Shown here: in pieces, positions 11,404 through 24,176 of the stretch
How positions within the stretch are numbered: position 1 is the first letter of the stretch
Layout: the number at the start of each line of letters is the position of its first letter
Assembly (NCBI GenBank): GCA_900155495.1
Contig: FTLJ01000232.1
Span: 61,169 to 125,168 of the forward strand
Source: Porogramme epimiltina
Taxonomy: Eukaryota > Basidiomycota > Agaricomycetes > Polyporales > Polyporaceae
Length of the DNA: 64,000 nucleotides
Direction of reading: 5' to 3'
Notes under the pieces: model-generated
What the model was told of the DNA's origin: nothing
Database searches by the model: none
Seen by the model: the letters and a program-made list of their open reading frames with translations, nothing else
Translations under genes and position numbers: made by a program

Positions 11404-13085
11404 TCAACGTGCGACGGGCACCCCGCGGTATCCGTTCTGATACGCCTGCTGCTGTTGAGGTGCCACACCACCGTTCACTCGCGGAGGCGGCCCACTCTGG
11501 TACATGACCTGTTGAGGCCCCTGCCGTTGCTGCTGCTGCGCCTGTGCGGGTCCAGCCTGCCTCGGAAGCTGAGGTTGCTGGGGCTGGGGCTGCGCTGCAG
11601 CCTTCCCCTTTGCCGCCGCTTGGACTTGAGCCTGCGCCTGCGCCTCGCCGTCCTCGGTGGGGCCGGTCGGCGCGACGTAAAGACCTTTGTCGATCTGCTG
11701 AGGGATCGGTTGGATCTCCGTACCGAGCTCCTGCTCGATCTTGTAGAGGTTGAATCGGTCCTCGTACGTGACGAGGTTAATGGCAAGCCCGAGGTGACCG
11801 AAACGCCCCGAGCGACCGATACGGTGAAGGTAGGTCTCCGAGTTCTTGGGGAAGTCGAAGTTGATGACGACGTTGACAGCTTGAATATCGATACCACGTG
11901 TGAGGAGGTCCGAGCAGACGAGGTTGCGGCAGACCCCGTTGCGGAAGTCGTGGAATACGCGGTTACGGTGCGACTGCAGCATCTTCGCATGCGAGTAGAA
12001 ACATGAGTAGCCAAGCTCGGTGACCTTCTTGGCGAGGAGCTCAACGCGGTTTGTAGAGTTACAAAATATGATAGATTGGTTGATTTGCAGCTGGATACGG
12101 ATGGGGTTGGCATCGCGCGAGCGGTGTTAAGAGGGGGTGACGCGTACCTTGGAGAATAGCGTATTGAGACAATGGACCTTCTGTCGTTCTTCGACATAGG
12201 CATAATATTGTGTAACACCGCGGAGCGTAAGCTCGTCCATGAGGTTGATCTCGTATGGTGACTTCATATGTTTATCCTAACGCGGACGGGGTTGGTGTGT
12301 GGCTCTATGTAAGACAAACCAACGGCAATAACGCACCTTGAAATCTTTCACGATCAGCGGGAAGGTCGCACTGAACAGCATGACCTGGCGGTCCTTGGGT
12401 AGATATGACAGCAGTTGTTCCATGACGGGCGCGAACTCCGGTGACAGGAGTTTATCCGCCTCGTCCATGACGAAGACAGGACACTCGCTAAGGTCCGCGA
12501 CGCTCTTGCCCGCAAGATCGAGTATACGGCCAGGCGTACCAACGAGGACGTGGACAGTCTCGGACAGACGCATAATATCGTCTTTGAGCGTTGTGCCACC
12601 GGTAGTGACCATGACCTGGACGCCCATGTGCTTGCCGAGGTTCTTGCATACTTGTGCTGTCTGGAGTGCCAGCTCGCGCGTGGGGACGAGGAGGAGTGCT
12701 TGTATCTTGTTCTTGTTTACGTCGACTTGTTGGAGGGAGGGGATGACGAAGGCGGCCGTCTTGCCCGTGCCGTTCTTGGCGCGTGCTAGCACGTCACGCT
12801 TTGTGAGGGCGATGGGTATGGCTTCCTCTTGGATGGGAGACGGCCGTTCAAAACCGGCCTCGAAAATACCCATGAGGAGTTCACGGCGGAGGCGTAAGTC
12901 TTCAAATTCGACGCCTTTGGTCGCAGTGACATCTTCGGTCTGCGGGCGGTAGTCTTTTGGTGGTGGGCGCAGACCCGATTTCCAGGACTCATTATGGCTA
13001 AAAACGATGGTCAGAGAGCTCTACACGGTATTCAGGTGTAATATACATACGAGGTGGAGGAAGAGGGGCGGGCTTGTTGGGCCAT
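11404..13085 (-). CDS. DHH1: DEAD-box RNA helicase DHH1 (DDX6/Rck type), 503 aa
   Basis: Four exons: 13085-13051, 12997-12337, 12276-12148 and 12090-11404. DHH1 acts in mRNA decapping, translational repression and P-bodies, with Dcp2, Pat1 and Edc partners. Visible motifs: Q motif GFERPSPIQ (61-69), Walker A AKNGTGKT (85-92), PTRELA (117-122), TPGR (166-169), DEAD (190-193), SAT (221-223), RGIDIQ (about 340) and HRIGRSGR (364-371). The short first exon ([11 protein letters not shown] plus two bases) is chosen because it is the only start whose phase fits the GTATGT donor. After the helicase core comes a Gln/Pro/Ala-rich low-complexity tail of roughly 80 residues ending in a Gly/Arg-containing segment. 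The helicase core is nearly as conserved as any gene here, so identity is firm. Confidence 0.96.
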
Positions 13086-15944
13086 TTAGATTGAGAGGCG
13101 CGGGGTAAAGGTGGTTGCGTGTGCGGTTTTGTACTTGGTCTAGTACGGTTTCTGGGAGGTGGGAGTGACGGGTGGCAAGAATTTGGTAGAGCGGGCGGTG
13201 TCAAAGCAGACAGAGGTGATGTCGGCGGTGGGCAGGAGGCGATTGTAGGTGCTGGAGGCTGATTGGGAACAGACGATGTGGACAAGGGCAAGGATGGAGT
13301 GCTTTTTCGCGACGCAAGCCAGCATCCTCGCTTTCTCACGGGTGTATTTAACCGATACTGATACGTGGCTTATCCTCGCCGAAATCTAGTGAGTGCGGCC
13401 ATCACCGCAGGGCCGTCGCAAGATGCACTCGACGCATTCAACGCCAGGAGCACGACGCGAAAGGGTGGACCAAAGGGTGTGCTTATGAACTGCACACGGA
13501 CCACGGGACGCTATAATTCCTCTGTGACGCGCGGCATAGTCGAGCCCTGTAAGGTCCCGTGCAGCTGCCCTGTGTAACGCCGTTGCCGTTTTAAGAATCA
13601 ACTTGGCGCGCATTGGCCCATTAGACACAGACTCCGCCCAATGCAATACCCTAGCATTGAAATGTTGAGGAGTTAGCGAGAACATTGGTCAGACTCGTCT
13701 GCAGGACAATGATTTGTAGAACGCTCGAGTGACCCATAGGCTCGAAATCACCGAGATATAATGGCTGTCCTAACATCATCTGAAGACAGATTACCTTCGG
13801 GAACCCTTCACTATCAGATCGTGTTCACTATTGCAATCATACGTACCGGCAGAGTGAGAATGGGAAGTGTAGGCCTCCCCTCCAAACCGCTATCGTAGCG
13901 CAGGAGGATCTGGAAAGCAAGTGAGATCGTTGACCATCCGGTCAGCCTCAATACCGTTGAACGTTCACGTGACTATTCTTCGGCGGTTGCCGTACCTCGC
14001 CCTTTTGAGGAAGCATAAACTACCATCCATCTCTTCCCGAGGGCAAACTCTGTTGCGAGCCGTATGCAACGAAGTCGTCCATACCAAACTCCGCGCCTCC
14101 CCCAGGAAGACCCGGTGACGTACTGCGCACACCCTTCTTGCCTGCGTGCGCATTTACCGTCCAGGATGTGCCCCTTCCCCACCAGGACCATCGTTCGCCG
14201 TTCCCAGACTCGCACGCTAACAACCGCACCCACCCTACCCGGAGATTAAAACGGGGAGATCCGCTTCCCCGCGCATGGCGGAGGGCCAGGGCGACCAGGC
14301 TGAGATCCCGGTGGAACTATACTTGGGTGCTCTGCGGACGAGCATGAGCATGAGTGTTTAGTGAGCGAGAGCACATACTTAAACTTAAGTTGGCGAGAGG
14401 CTCTCCGAGCGTGCCTAATATAGATGCGGTGTTTGGCAGGCGGACCGTACGCAATGCGCTGTACAGAGACCGTTCGCAGCATCCACCGGGTGCTTGGAGA
14501 GTGGTCGCAATGTACGACATGGTGCCAAATCCCTGGTAGTCGAAGCGGTGCGGACGCTGTACATAGGTACCAAGTCCACGTCCCCGACACTCGACGACGA
14601 GACAGCTGCAAGTCACGCATGCCACAAAGTTCATCTGCGCAGCTCGCGCCACGAGCTCTCCGCCTAGAAATACGACGCACAGGAATACCGACTCCGTCCT
14701 ATTTATATCCTGGGTCATCCGCTCACCTGCATCGTATGCATGAAAGTACACATGCGCCGAGGCCAACTTGTTTGTGTGGGTAACACACCACCCACTTTCC
14801 GACGTCGACTGCGCAGCCAGACCGGCTTTCGAACCCGCCCCGCCTCGTGTCCCCCGGGCCCGAAGCCCTCTTGCACCCGGGTGGCGCGTAGCTAATAGCC
14901 CAACTGACAGCGTGCTGCGCAGCCCCGAAGCCCGCGTCCGTGTGGACGCGCTCCGTCTAATACCAGTGTACGCACATCCGAACCCGGAAGGCGTAGATGC
15001 CCACTGCGATTATCGCCCCTCTACTAGCGGCCGGAGCTCGCGCGCAGCGGGGAGCGAGCTACCGAGTCGACGGTCCACGTGCGTGGTGCGAATATGTTGT
15101 ATACGGTATACGTGCGTAGGTGAGGGGGTACTAAGTGATAGAATTCGGGTTCGGGTTTGTAGCTATGACGAGCAGGGAGAATGGATGCTTTGTCCGTGCG
15201 TGCGCAGTTCGTCTGTCCTTATTGGATGGTCCGGGAGGTGCGGGGACAGGCAAAACGGGGAACGCGGATGGGGTGTACGTACGTAGGAAGGCGGGCGGAC
15301 CGAGCTGTATGTGGATGGAAACAGAGAAGAATGCTGCGAACGGCGAACGAAGCCGTTGGTGGAGCGATGTAGATGAGGAAGGGGCGGATGATGAATCATG
15401 CATAGCAGTGGATGTACAGGCGATGTGGACGAGACGACAAGATAGGCGGTGGTCGTGGGAGAGGCAGTCCAATGCGATGCGGATGAGTATAGAGTATAGG
15501 GTAGGAGGTCTGGAGAGAACGATGGGAGTGAGAGATCTGATTCAGCAGCAACGAGAGTACGAACGTTTCAATGTAACGATAGGAAGAGTGAATGGAGATG
15601 GCGGACATGCGCTGCTATACGACATAACAACTATTTGCGTCCATAGTCCGAGCCACCAGCGTCCGGCGCAGGAGTGCGCCGGCCAGCAGTCATCATACAG
15701 CGGTAGCATTAAACATACCGAGAGATCAAACGTAGAACACGCACGACCACATAACCGAACCTAAGAAGCAAACAGACAGATGGGGAGCACGGGTACGGAG
15801 ACGGGCACGAGCGGGAGCGGCATCATGTCGCCGCGCACGGCGCATGACGCGCCCCATGCCTTGCCCGGTTCTAATGTTGGCCCAGCGGCCCCAGCGAGCG
15901 CCCCGTCGGGCCTGGGACAGCCGCGCGTCGAGCCCGACCGCGCC
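13086..15944. other. Intergenic 2.9 kb, no gene supported
   Basis: It lies between the DHH1 start and the 3' end of the 727-aa gene. Open frames of up to about 200 codons occur (for example 14317-14766 minus and 15135-15764 plus) but show no family motif, no consistent splice sites and no compositional signal of coding. The part at 13650-14000 is more AT-rich. The DHH1 promoter must lie just above 13085. Confidence 0.5.
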
Positions 15945-18184
15945 TCAAGCCACAAGAGCCGCCGCGGGCCCGGGGCTGGCAGTCAGCCTCCGCCAGAATT
16001 TCCACTTCGCCACCTTGGAGCTAGGCCGAGTAGGTGTCCCATCTGCTGTGGCTGGCCGCCTATTTGAAGACCTCTTCGTGCCCGCGGTGGTCATCGTCTC
16101 TACGGAACTGACATCCTGTGAAATTGTGGTGGTGCTGGCATCTAGACCCGCATCATGGTCGACGCTGCCTTCCTCCTCTGAGTGTGGCGGCGTGGGGAGG
16201 CCGCCTGGAGAAGATGACAGAGAAGAGGGAGACGCAGCGCCGTACGCGCCTTTCCCTGTGCGCGAAATCGCTGGTGGCACCTGCGCGAGCTGATCGTGGA
16301 CCTGACGTTGAGGCGTCTGCATCTGCACCGGTGGCGGCACTGAGCTATACCCATTCCAACTCGACGATAGCATTGGCGCCGAAGAACTGCGTGTCTTCTC
16401 ATATCCCCTCGCCGGGGGTGGTGGCGTTGAGACCGTTGAATCCGTCCAAGCGCGCTGCATCTGTCCTTCTGCTCCAGGTCCTCCGAGGAACGCGCCCGCA
16501 GAAGCGGAAGCCGAAACCAGCGGTGCAGTCTCGTCCGCGGCAGGCATAATAACCAGGTCCGCAGCAGCCGAGATCCACGCCCGTTTCGATCGCCTCGATA
16601 ATGCCGGGGCCGCACTCGCACCCGTGCCCGCGCTCATGGCAGGCACCGTGGTGGTGGGTTGATCCGCATCCAAGACGCCGCTGAGGACGACGTCCGCGAC
16701 GGTCCAGTCGCCGCAGTCAGCCACCACGCCGGGCTCGCACCCCACGGACGCACAGAATGTAGCGGCTGGCATGACGTACGGCCGTGCACGCTCCAACGGC
16801 CCCGCGCCGGCGCCGGAGACGCGTGAGGACGACTGGGAGTGCAGTGGGGGCGCGGCAGCTTCTTGGAATGCAAAGGCGACGAGAAACGACTCCACGCTGT
16901 CTACCAATTTCCGCCTGGCGGAGGGATGGGCTTTAGGATGTGGCGGGGGGAGGAGGTGGACGAGGAGCGCCTTCCCCGGAGGAGGGGGCATTAGATGCAA
17001 CAGGGAGAGCGAGTCGCCGCTTTGGTATGGGGGTGTGGGGGGTAGATACACCGACGTGGAGCTCCGCGAGAAGGCATTGAAGATCGAGCGTGGACGTGGT
17101 CGGGTGGCAGATGACGATGAGTTTGTGCGCGACCTCGAGGGCACTGGAGCGACCGTGGACGTCAGGAATGGCCGGGAGATTGTAGTGACGAGAATGGAGT
17201 TCTTGAGCAAAGATTTGTCCGGAACGTTCTCGGGCATGAAATTGACAATTGCATCGAATGGCCGTTGGGAAGGATCGGGCGGAGGCAGGGAAGTTTGCCC
17301 GCGCTTGAGGGAAAACGAGGCGGCAATCGAAGACGGCCGGGAGGACGGTTTTGAGTCCACGCTAAGGTGCGAAGAGGAGCTCCCGGGAGAAGTGGGAGTG
17401 GACCGAGTGCCGAAGCGCAGCGCGGACGGCGGAGCAAGGTCACTATTGATGTCGACCGCTTCCGAAAACTCCAGCACGCCATCCCCGCCATGTTTGCGCC
17501 AAGCCCGGGAAATTCTCTCAGCCCACTCGAGGACGGTGACAAAGCGGACCGCGCCAGTATCTTCAAGTGCGAGCGGGGCGGAGAGGTGGAGGATGCGGAC
17601 GGCGGGGATGGCGAGACCCGGGATGTCTGGGGGTTTATGGGTGGCGAGTATAACGAGAGACTTAGATAATTGGCGGGATTGCAGGAGGGGGGCGAGCTCC
17701 TTGAGAGTGGGGGCTGGGAGCGGCTTTAAACTCGCGTGCAGATATGGAGAAGGAAGGAAGAAGACGTACCTCCGAGAACGAGAATGACGTTCCGCCTCAA
17801 TAAAGAGGTGGCATTGAGGACGGCATCGACCCTAAGGAACCAAGGCTCGGCCAGCGCGGCGGCAGGCGCACCAGAAAATGGATCGAGCGGAAACCTTGGC
17901 TTGAAGACGTCCTTGCGGGAACCAGACGGCCTGCTGGACGAGGCAGCGGCCATAGCGGCGTGGGTGGTGGTGGTGATGAGTAGCGAGACAGAACGTGCGT
18001 GCCGGCGGGGGCGCACGAAGGGGGGAGAGGATGAGGGGGGAAAGGAGGAGGGTGGAGAAGAGGATGATGGAGAAGAGGATGGTGAAGGTGCCGAGAAATT
18101 GGGCTTGGGCTGGCTGAGGAACGCCCGGTGCGTCATATCGGGCGGCGGGGGGCGCCGGTTCGGCGGTGAAGGATAGCCGCTCAT
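15945..18184 (-). CDS. Uncharacterised fungal protein, 727 aa
   Basis: Two exons: 18184-17770 and 17713-15945. The second exon stays open for 1769 nt, far beyond chance. The N-terminus is Pro/Ser-rich, with a basic HARSVSLLI patch. A folded-looking segment spans the intron at about residues 115-215 (WFLRVDAVLNATSLLRR, NVILVLG, LVILATHKPPDIPGL, RFVTVLEWAERISRAWR). The alternation of hydrophobic strands and helices there could be an alpha/beta domain. The remaining 500 residues are low-complexity Ser/Pro/Ala, including a Pro-Thr-Pro-Pro stretch, and end near KVAKWKFWRRL. I do not recognise the family. No signal peptide or convincing membrane span is seen. It may be a regulatory or scaffold protein, but that is a guess. 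Confidence 0.7.
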
Positions 18185-21100
18185 TGAATAGGCGCCGCGC
18201 AGCCGCTCTTGTCCTGATCGTGGATCGGACCTCCTCTAAATTCCAGTGGTGTTGCTATAAGTTGAGCCCGGAGGACAACGACGGCCTGCGAGGGAGTCGT
18301 CGTAGAAGTGAGGAGGGTACAGGCCGAGGTGTGGCCGCGGGGAGGGAATTATGAACGTGCCACGAGTAGGCATGGCGTAATACGTCTCTCGGTCTGGCTC
18401 GGCCCTCTCCCGACACTTTGGCAGAACGCACCAGCCGCCTGATGCCCAGATCTCCCTTCCGCGATCCGAGTTATCGACCTTCCCCTTCCTTTGCCTCGGT
18501 CGCCCGTACCCATTCTTCCTCTTCGTCGATGACGACCGCCAGCCACATGTTCACCTTCACGTACACCCTCTTCCCACCCACCGACGAGCACCATCCGAGG
18601 CCCCCCGCGACGAGCATTCCTCCAGCTCGTCCCGATCCGTCGCGCCGCACGCATTGCCACAACCACCGTCCCCCCGCCACTGGTGGGGACTAGTGCGCGC
18701 GATAAGCGTCGGCCACACACCTATCGCACCAACGTCCGCAGATCACCTCAGAACATCTCCAGAGCTTCCCGTATCCCACCCTCCCGCTTCCCAGGCCGCC
18801 CCTCCCAACTCGCAAATTCGCCTACCCCCGATTTGCGTTCGACCGCCCGCGCGCCGATATCAGTGCGCACGCACCTTCCGAACCCCGAGGTCGGGGTCGC
18901 CCGCGCACGCCGCAGATACACGCGTCGCACGTCCCAATTGACTCGCCCTGTGAACGCGAACGCCCCGGTCCAGCGGTGGTCGCCAGGTCGCCAGTGCGGT
19001 GGCCCTAATCTCGCCCGTGCGCCCGTCGTCTCCCACTGCCTCGGCCGGCTAGGGGCCAAGTTCTGCGCGATGCGAGCGGGAGTGTGTGGATGGTAGTTCG
19101 CTGAGTCAAAACAGCCGCTAGCCGCGCGCGAGACGCCCTATATATTTTCCGCCCACAGATATTCCCGACGCTGTCTCCCACAGCATTCTCCCATGGTTGG
19201 CTTGCTGGTCGCACACTTGCGTACGCCCTCACTGAATAACCTGAATGTAATGCCGATCGCCGATTCGGCCTTCAGCTAGCGCTCTAACGCCCGCCTTTAC
19301 AGCGGGAGGCTCGCTGGATGCCGCTCGCTGTCTGTAACGCGTTTTTTGTCGCCGCGGCGACTTCCAACAGGGACACCCCGACAAAAAGCCAAGGACAGGC
19401 CGGGGCCGCGACTCGATCGCGCTCCACCCCGGCAATTATACACTTGCCCTCGTTTCCCGATAGGTATCTCGGCCACAGCGCCCTCGTGGCGCTAACCACT
19501 TGCCTCTTATGGCAGTATGTGCTTTGTTGCTTAGTTCTTGGCACGTCAAATCACATCGAGAACACTAACAAACGAGGTTCCAAGACCACACGCATCAATT
19601 GGTGAGTCTTCACTCCCTATAGCAAGAGTGCAGGGCCTGCTCAACGCCATTTATCATAGGAGACTGAAGCATGTCACCGCCTAACCTACCCCAACCGGTT
19701 AGGGCCTGTCTCCCTCACGCCGCGCTCACATCCAAGACCGCAAAGTTGCGCCGACGCCACCCGCCAACGCCAACCGGGACACCCGACATCCCGACCAACC
19801 GCCCACACCTGCGCCCTGCGGCGTACCGCCTGCCGCCGGCATTGCAAAATCGGTGGACGTGCAGGGAAGGCACGGGAGACAGGGCGGACCATGCATGCCT
19901 CATGCATGCACGCACTTCGGCACCGCATTGAGCATGGAATATTAGAACACGTACTCGTTTGAAAATGCCAAAAGTGCAAACAGGTACGCCGCGCGCTCCG
20001 CCCGCGCGTCCACCACCCGGCCGACGCCGGTCTATATATGTAAACGGCGTTGCCTCCACAAACGCACGCACTCGCCGGACCACCTGCACGTACGCCGCGA
20101 GGCGTGGCTCTAGGCTGTCGTTGGAGACTACGTGATTGATGTTCTACAGGTGCATCTCCTGCGTTGTTCACTCTTTTCCGTAGAGCAACTTCCGCTCACC
20201 CTAACTTCTCTCCCAGGCTCCCACGAGCCTTCCAGACGGAGATACTCGCAAGGCTTGCCCGGGCTTCCATCTCAGGGTGGTTCTCTAGGGAACCGTGCAC
20301 CCTCGTGAGTGCCCTCATTCGCCTCCGTCGAGTACGCCTTCGCGCCCCATGCATACCAGCCGCGCTTGAAATTGGATTATCTGAATCCCGGGTGCGGAGA
20401 TAGCTATTCTAGATGAGTATATGCATGGCGCTGATAGACCCTTAGTTCCCAGCCAATGCCGGGCGACTTCGAGTGGAGTTTGAGGATCGCGCCGACGTGG
20501 TTTTAGGTTCCTCGAACTCAGGCCCCGACGAACGACGCTCCAGATCTCGGGGCTCGTGGACTTGCGAACGCGAATCTGGCCCTATGCTAGAGCATCTGCA
20601 ATCCCAAACCCGGCGTCGATTAGGTCTCAGTGGCGTAGCATTTCCCTGCACAGCTGCGGTTGCGACAATGACTTTGGACAGGCCTGCTTGGTAAGTATAG
20701 CATCATGAGTGCACGCCGATAGCCGGAACTCCATTCGGACAACAACACGATGGCTTTATCACTCTCCTCGGCGAGGTGGCACTCGGATAGTGAAGTTGAA
20801 GTCAACTACCAAATGGGCATTCGTGGCGCCCTTGAAGATCTATCCAAATTCGCTTCGGACGGGGGCAGCACATTGTGCATGTCCAAGCTCACCCACCAGC
20901 GGTGATGAGCGGAAGGAGATAACCATATGTATATAGTGCAGAAATAGCAGCTTTGACATTTCACAACATGCAGACTCGCAGCTCGGTATTCTATCGCTAC
21001 GCTCGCGACATCAGATTCCGACACCGGACCTCCCGGTTCGCCCGCCAGTTCCCAGTCAGGTTCTCACGGGAGTGCTAAGGACGTTGTCGCGCCGATAAGA

Positions 21101-21717
21101 CACGTCGGCCCTATAGCTAGCGTTAGACGAGATAGCATGCTTCAGTGGGTGCTCTTTGATGAACTTAGTGACACCTAACGAGCGTGAGACGAGTAGCTGC
21201 ATACATCTCACTGAAGCAGTAGATCCACCGTAAATCTCAATTGACTGGAACCTTCTCCACTTAGGCTTGAGCTGCTGGCTGAAAGTCTTTCGGCCATCAA
21301 ATGTTGCTGTTGCTATCAGTTCCCTTAACGAGTGCTCACTTCCTGACCCGAGCTATTATTGACGTTGTCCCAGGATAGTGTGTGATTCGAAGACTCGATA
21401 TCATGGTCCTCTCAAGGATTTTGTCGTTGACGTATTGGAGTTTGGCCGAAACCGAACGACGCCCCGGGCCGTCGCTTCAGCGCGCTACACCGATTTTCTG
21501 TTCGACTCCTAGCGGCAATGCGGAGTCCAGCGAGATACTGCTGATATCGCCAACAATGTTGTGCACCTTCTGTGCAGCCGAGGCGGCCGGATATGATCAA
21601 GAACCCACCATTGCAGCATACCACCGCGGGGCCCGGACATGTGCAACGCAGGCTCGGAGTTGGAGAAGAGGGTACGAGTTACGATGTGCATTATGCGTGA
21701 TCCGCGAGTATACAGTA
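18185..21717. other. Gene-poor 3.5-kb stretch
   Basis: The longest gap in the window. No open frame has recognisable domains. Around 19602-19662 there is an intron-like segment on the plus strand (GTGAGT donor near 19602, CATAG acceptor near 19661) without a coding frame around it. TATA-like stretches occur near 19140 and 20030. It could hold regulatory sequence, a noncoding transcript or a decayed element; nothing decides between these. Confidence 0.5.
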
Positions 21718-22544
21718 TTAGAAGGGGAGTTTTGAGTAAGAGACCGGACGCGGGTTGCTGACAGGGTTCGGTGTCTTCCGCCTGTAGTTCTGGGGGAGGA
21801 ACAGTCAGCACACATATCGTTGATAGCAGCGAACGCGAACGCGCTCCGGCACTGCAGGTTACGTGTACTTCGCCTAGCATAGGAGTATCCACAGAACGAG
21901 GAAGAGCAGAGCGCGAAGAGAATGGGAGAGGCCAGTGAACCGGGACTTACTGTGCGGAATCTCTCGATACGCTGCTCCATGTCCTTCATGAGCAGCTTGC
22001 GCTCCTTCATACGCTTCTCGAGCGTACGCTCCCACTTGTGGCCCTTGAACATGCGCTTCTTGCCCGCGTACAGCCGTGCACCAATCTCCGCGCCCTTGAC
22101 TTCCTTCACCTTCATCTCACCCTCCCACTCGACCTCTGCGTCCCACTCTGGTGCTGTTTGCGTCTCTGCCGCAACCTCCGGTTGCGCCTCCGCTGCGACC
22201 TCCGTTCGCGCCTCTACCGCACTCTCAACATCCGCCTCCACTTCAGCTGTGCTTGACGACGACGCCATCTGCACATTGGCCGAAACAGTCTTGGCCGCGA
22301 GCTCCTGCGTGGATAGCTTGGGGCCCGGAGGAAGGAGGTGCAGCGTGCCGCTCGCCCGTGCGTGCTTGACGAGCTCCGCCTGCCGCCTCAGCGAGTATTT
22401 TGGCGGCGCCCAGCGACCGGATTCGGGGTTCTTGCGCGGGAGGAACGGGTTGGGTACTTTTGGGCGCGCAGCCACGGGCTCGACCTTGAGAAGCGCGAGC
22501 TCGCGCATGCGGAACTGCTTCACTGCCTGCAGCGCCGCCGACAT
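21718..22544 (-). CDS. MRPL25: Mitochondrial large-subunit ribosomal protein mL59 (MRPL25), 221 aa
   Basis: Two exons: 22544-21951 and 21789-21718. The diagnostic block NPFLPRKNPESGRWAPPKYS (residues 32-51), followed by LRR, matches the fungal mL59/MrpL25 family, a fungal-specific protein of the mitoribosomal large subunit. The C-terminal helical part (KGHKWERTLEKRMKERKLL) and the last exon (NYRRKTPNP to LPF) also fit. Compared with the short yeast protein, this one carries an acidic Glu/Ala-rich insertion in the middle, at about residues 95-145. The N-terminus is modestly basic and may direct mitochondrial import. It is transcribed divergently from SEC62. Confidence 0.88.
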
Positions 22545-22893
22545 GGCTCAGGGGATCGACGCGAGGCAAAGAAGAGAGACAAGGGCAGCCTCAATCGAAA
22601 CGAGGGCGGAGGGGGAAGGGGCTGGCGGTGACGGAGCTGGCGGGCGGGCAAGCGGAAGGAGAGAAGTGAGCTGCTGACATAAGCTATATTTCCCGATATG
22701 GGTGTGCCAGCCAGCAGTCAGCCTTGCGTGTAAGTTGAGCTGGCAGTCCGCGCCATCGTCTTTCGTTCGTTCTCCATCCACGCCGTCCTCGGACTGGTCT
22801 TCTCCATACGTTATACCTCCCTTTAGTGAGCTGGGTCCTTCTCTGCCCCAGTTTCGACCATGCTGACGACGTGCGCGGCCTAGGTAATTCGTT
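22545..22893. promoter_or_regulatory. Divergent promoter region of mL59 and SEC62
   Basis: Only 349 bp separate the two start codons, so the two genes must share this region for initiation. No TATA box is obvious. It includes a GC-rich half beside mL59 and a more mixed half beside SEC62. Confidence 0.6.
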
Positions 22894-23870
22894 ATGGAGC
22901 AGCAGTCCAAGGCCTCGCCGGAAATCCGGAATGTCGTCAACTTCCTACGTAGCAGCGGGGCAGGGATGCACATCCGCGTCGGCATCCTGAACGGAAAGCG
23001 CATCGACTACTTCAAAGGTGCGTCCGTGCGCGCCCGCCCTCTCGTCTTGTGCCACCGCGCCGCCCGCCGGCCAGGCCGCTGACCGCCACTCCCTCTCCCG
23101 CAGGCAAGGGCGCGATCAAGGCCCTCACCTCGCCCGCGTATTCGAAACTCAAGAACGTCCCCCCGGTCGCGGATGAGGCGGCCGCGCACCAGCTCCTCCT
23201 CTCCATGATCCCCTACGCCTTCTTCCTTCGCGTCGAGCGCGGCGCACCCACCGGCTCGTCAGCCAACTCGCCCAAGACGCTCCAGATCACCCAGATGCAG
23301 ACTTTCGTCCCCACCGACTACTACGCCTGGTTCTACGAGGGTTCCCAGTGGACGACGTACCTCGGCGGCGTCGCTATGGTCGCTGTCATGCTCGCCGGCG
23401 TCATGTTCCCCCTCTGGCCACCCGTCATGCGCCTCGGCGTATCATACCTCTCGTTCGGTGTCCTCGGCCTTATCGGCCTTTTCTTCGCCCTCGCCATCGT
23501 CCGCCTCATATTCTACATTATCACCGTTGTCGTCGCGAGCCCCGGTATCTGGATATTCCCCAAGCTCTTCGCGGACGTCGGCTTCGTGAGTCTTTGTTAT
23601 CTCCCCGCGCACATGCGGGTGTCGCGCGGAAGCGGCTGACGCGTTTCCGTCGCACCACAGGTCGAGTCCTTTATTCCGCTGTGGGAGTGGGACCTCCCCA
23701 AAAAGAGCAAGAAGAAGCGCAGCGCCAAGTCCGAGAAGGGTCAGGCCGTCGCAAATGGCGATCAGTCTGTAAGCCCTTCACCCCGGATCGAAGAGGTTGC
23801 AGACTCTGGAGACTCGCGGCCTGCCAGTCGACAAGCACGCGTAGAGGAGGTCCTGGATGAGGATTCATGA
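22894..23870 (+). CDS. SEC62: ER translocation protein SEC62, 271 aa
   Basis: Three exons: 22894-23017, 23104-23585 and 23661-23870. SEC62 works with Sec63 at the Sec61 channel in post-translational import into the ER. The cytosolic N-terminus (residues 1-125) has the family pattern NVVNFLRSSGAGMHIRVG and KRIDYFKG. Two membrane spans follow, about 126-146 and 151-187, with the short loop FPLWPPVMRLG between them, a hallmark of SEC62. The C-terminal tail is basic (KKSKKKR) and then acidic. The start is the first ATG after the shared promoter, and all splice phases close. Its 3' end faces that of SDHAF2. Confidence 0.95.
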
Positions 23871-24176
23871 ATGATTGTGAGTAGGGGAGGGGGTGTCGGA
23901 CTATATCACGCTGTATCTATGTGCGACTCTGCTACTCTCATTGGGATATTTTATTACACCACGATCTTCTTCACGAGAGACATCAGACGTCCTGCCCCTG
24001 GTTTACGGGTCTGCGGCTTACTTGGGAAGGTAGAGAAGGATGCGGGCAGGCGAGAAATACACGTCACCCAAACCATCCAGGCGTCGGGAGAGCTGACGCA
24101 ATACAAGAAGCGTGATAGGGTAGATAGAGTGGGGTGATGTCCACACAGGCATAAGGTATATTTTATACAGACAGAC
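23871..24176. other. Convergent 3' spacer SEC62 / SDHAF2
   Basis: 306 bp holding both 3' UTRs. T-rich stretches near 23950-23975 and 24155-24170 could serve polyadenylation in each direction. Confidence 0.5.

Noticed and set aside
12998..13339. A longer Pro-rich N-terminus for DHH1
   Set aside because: Its frame cannot splice in phase to the helicase exon through the good GTATGT donor; the short MAQQ exon can.
14815..14845. TTCGAA-containing B-box-like sequence suggesting a tRNA
   Set aside because: Flanks do not pair into a T arm and no acceptor or anticodon stem is found.
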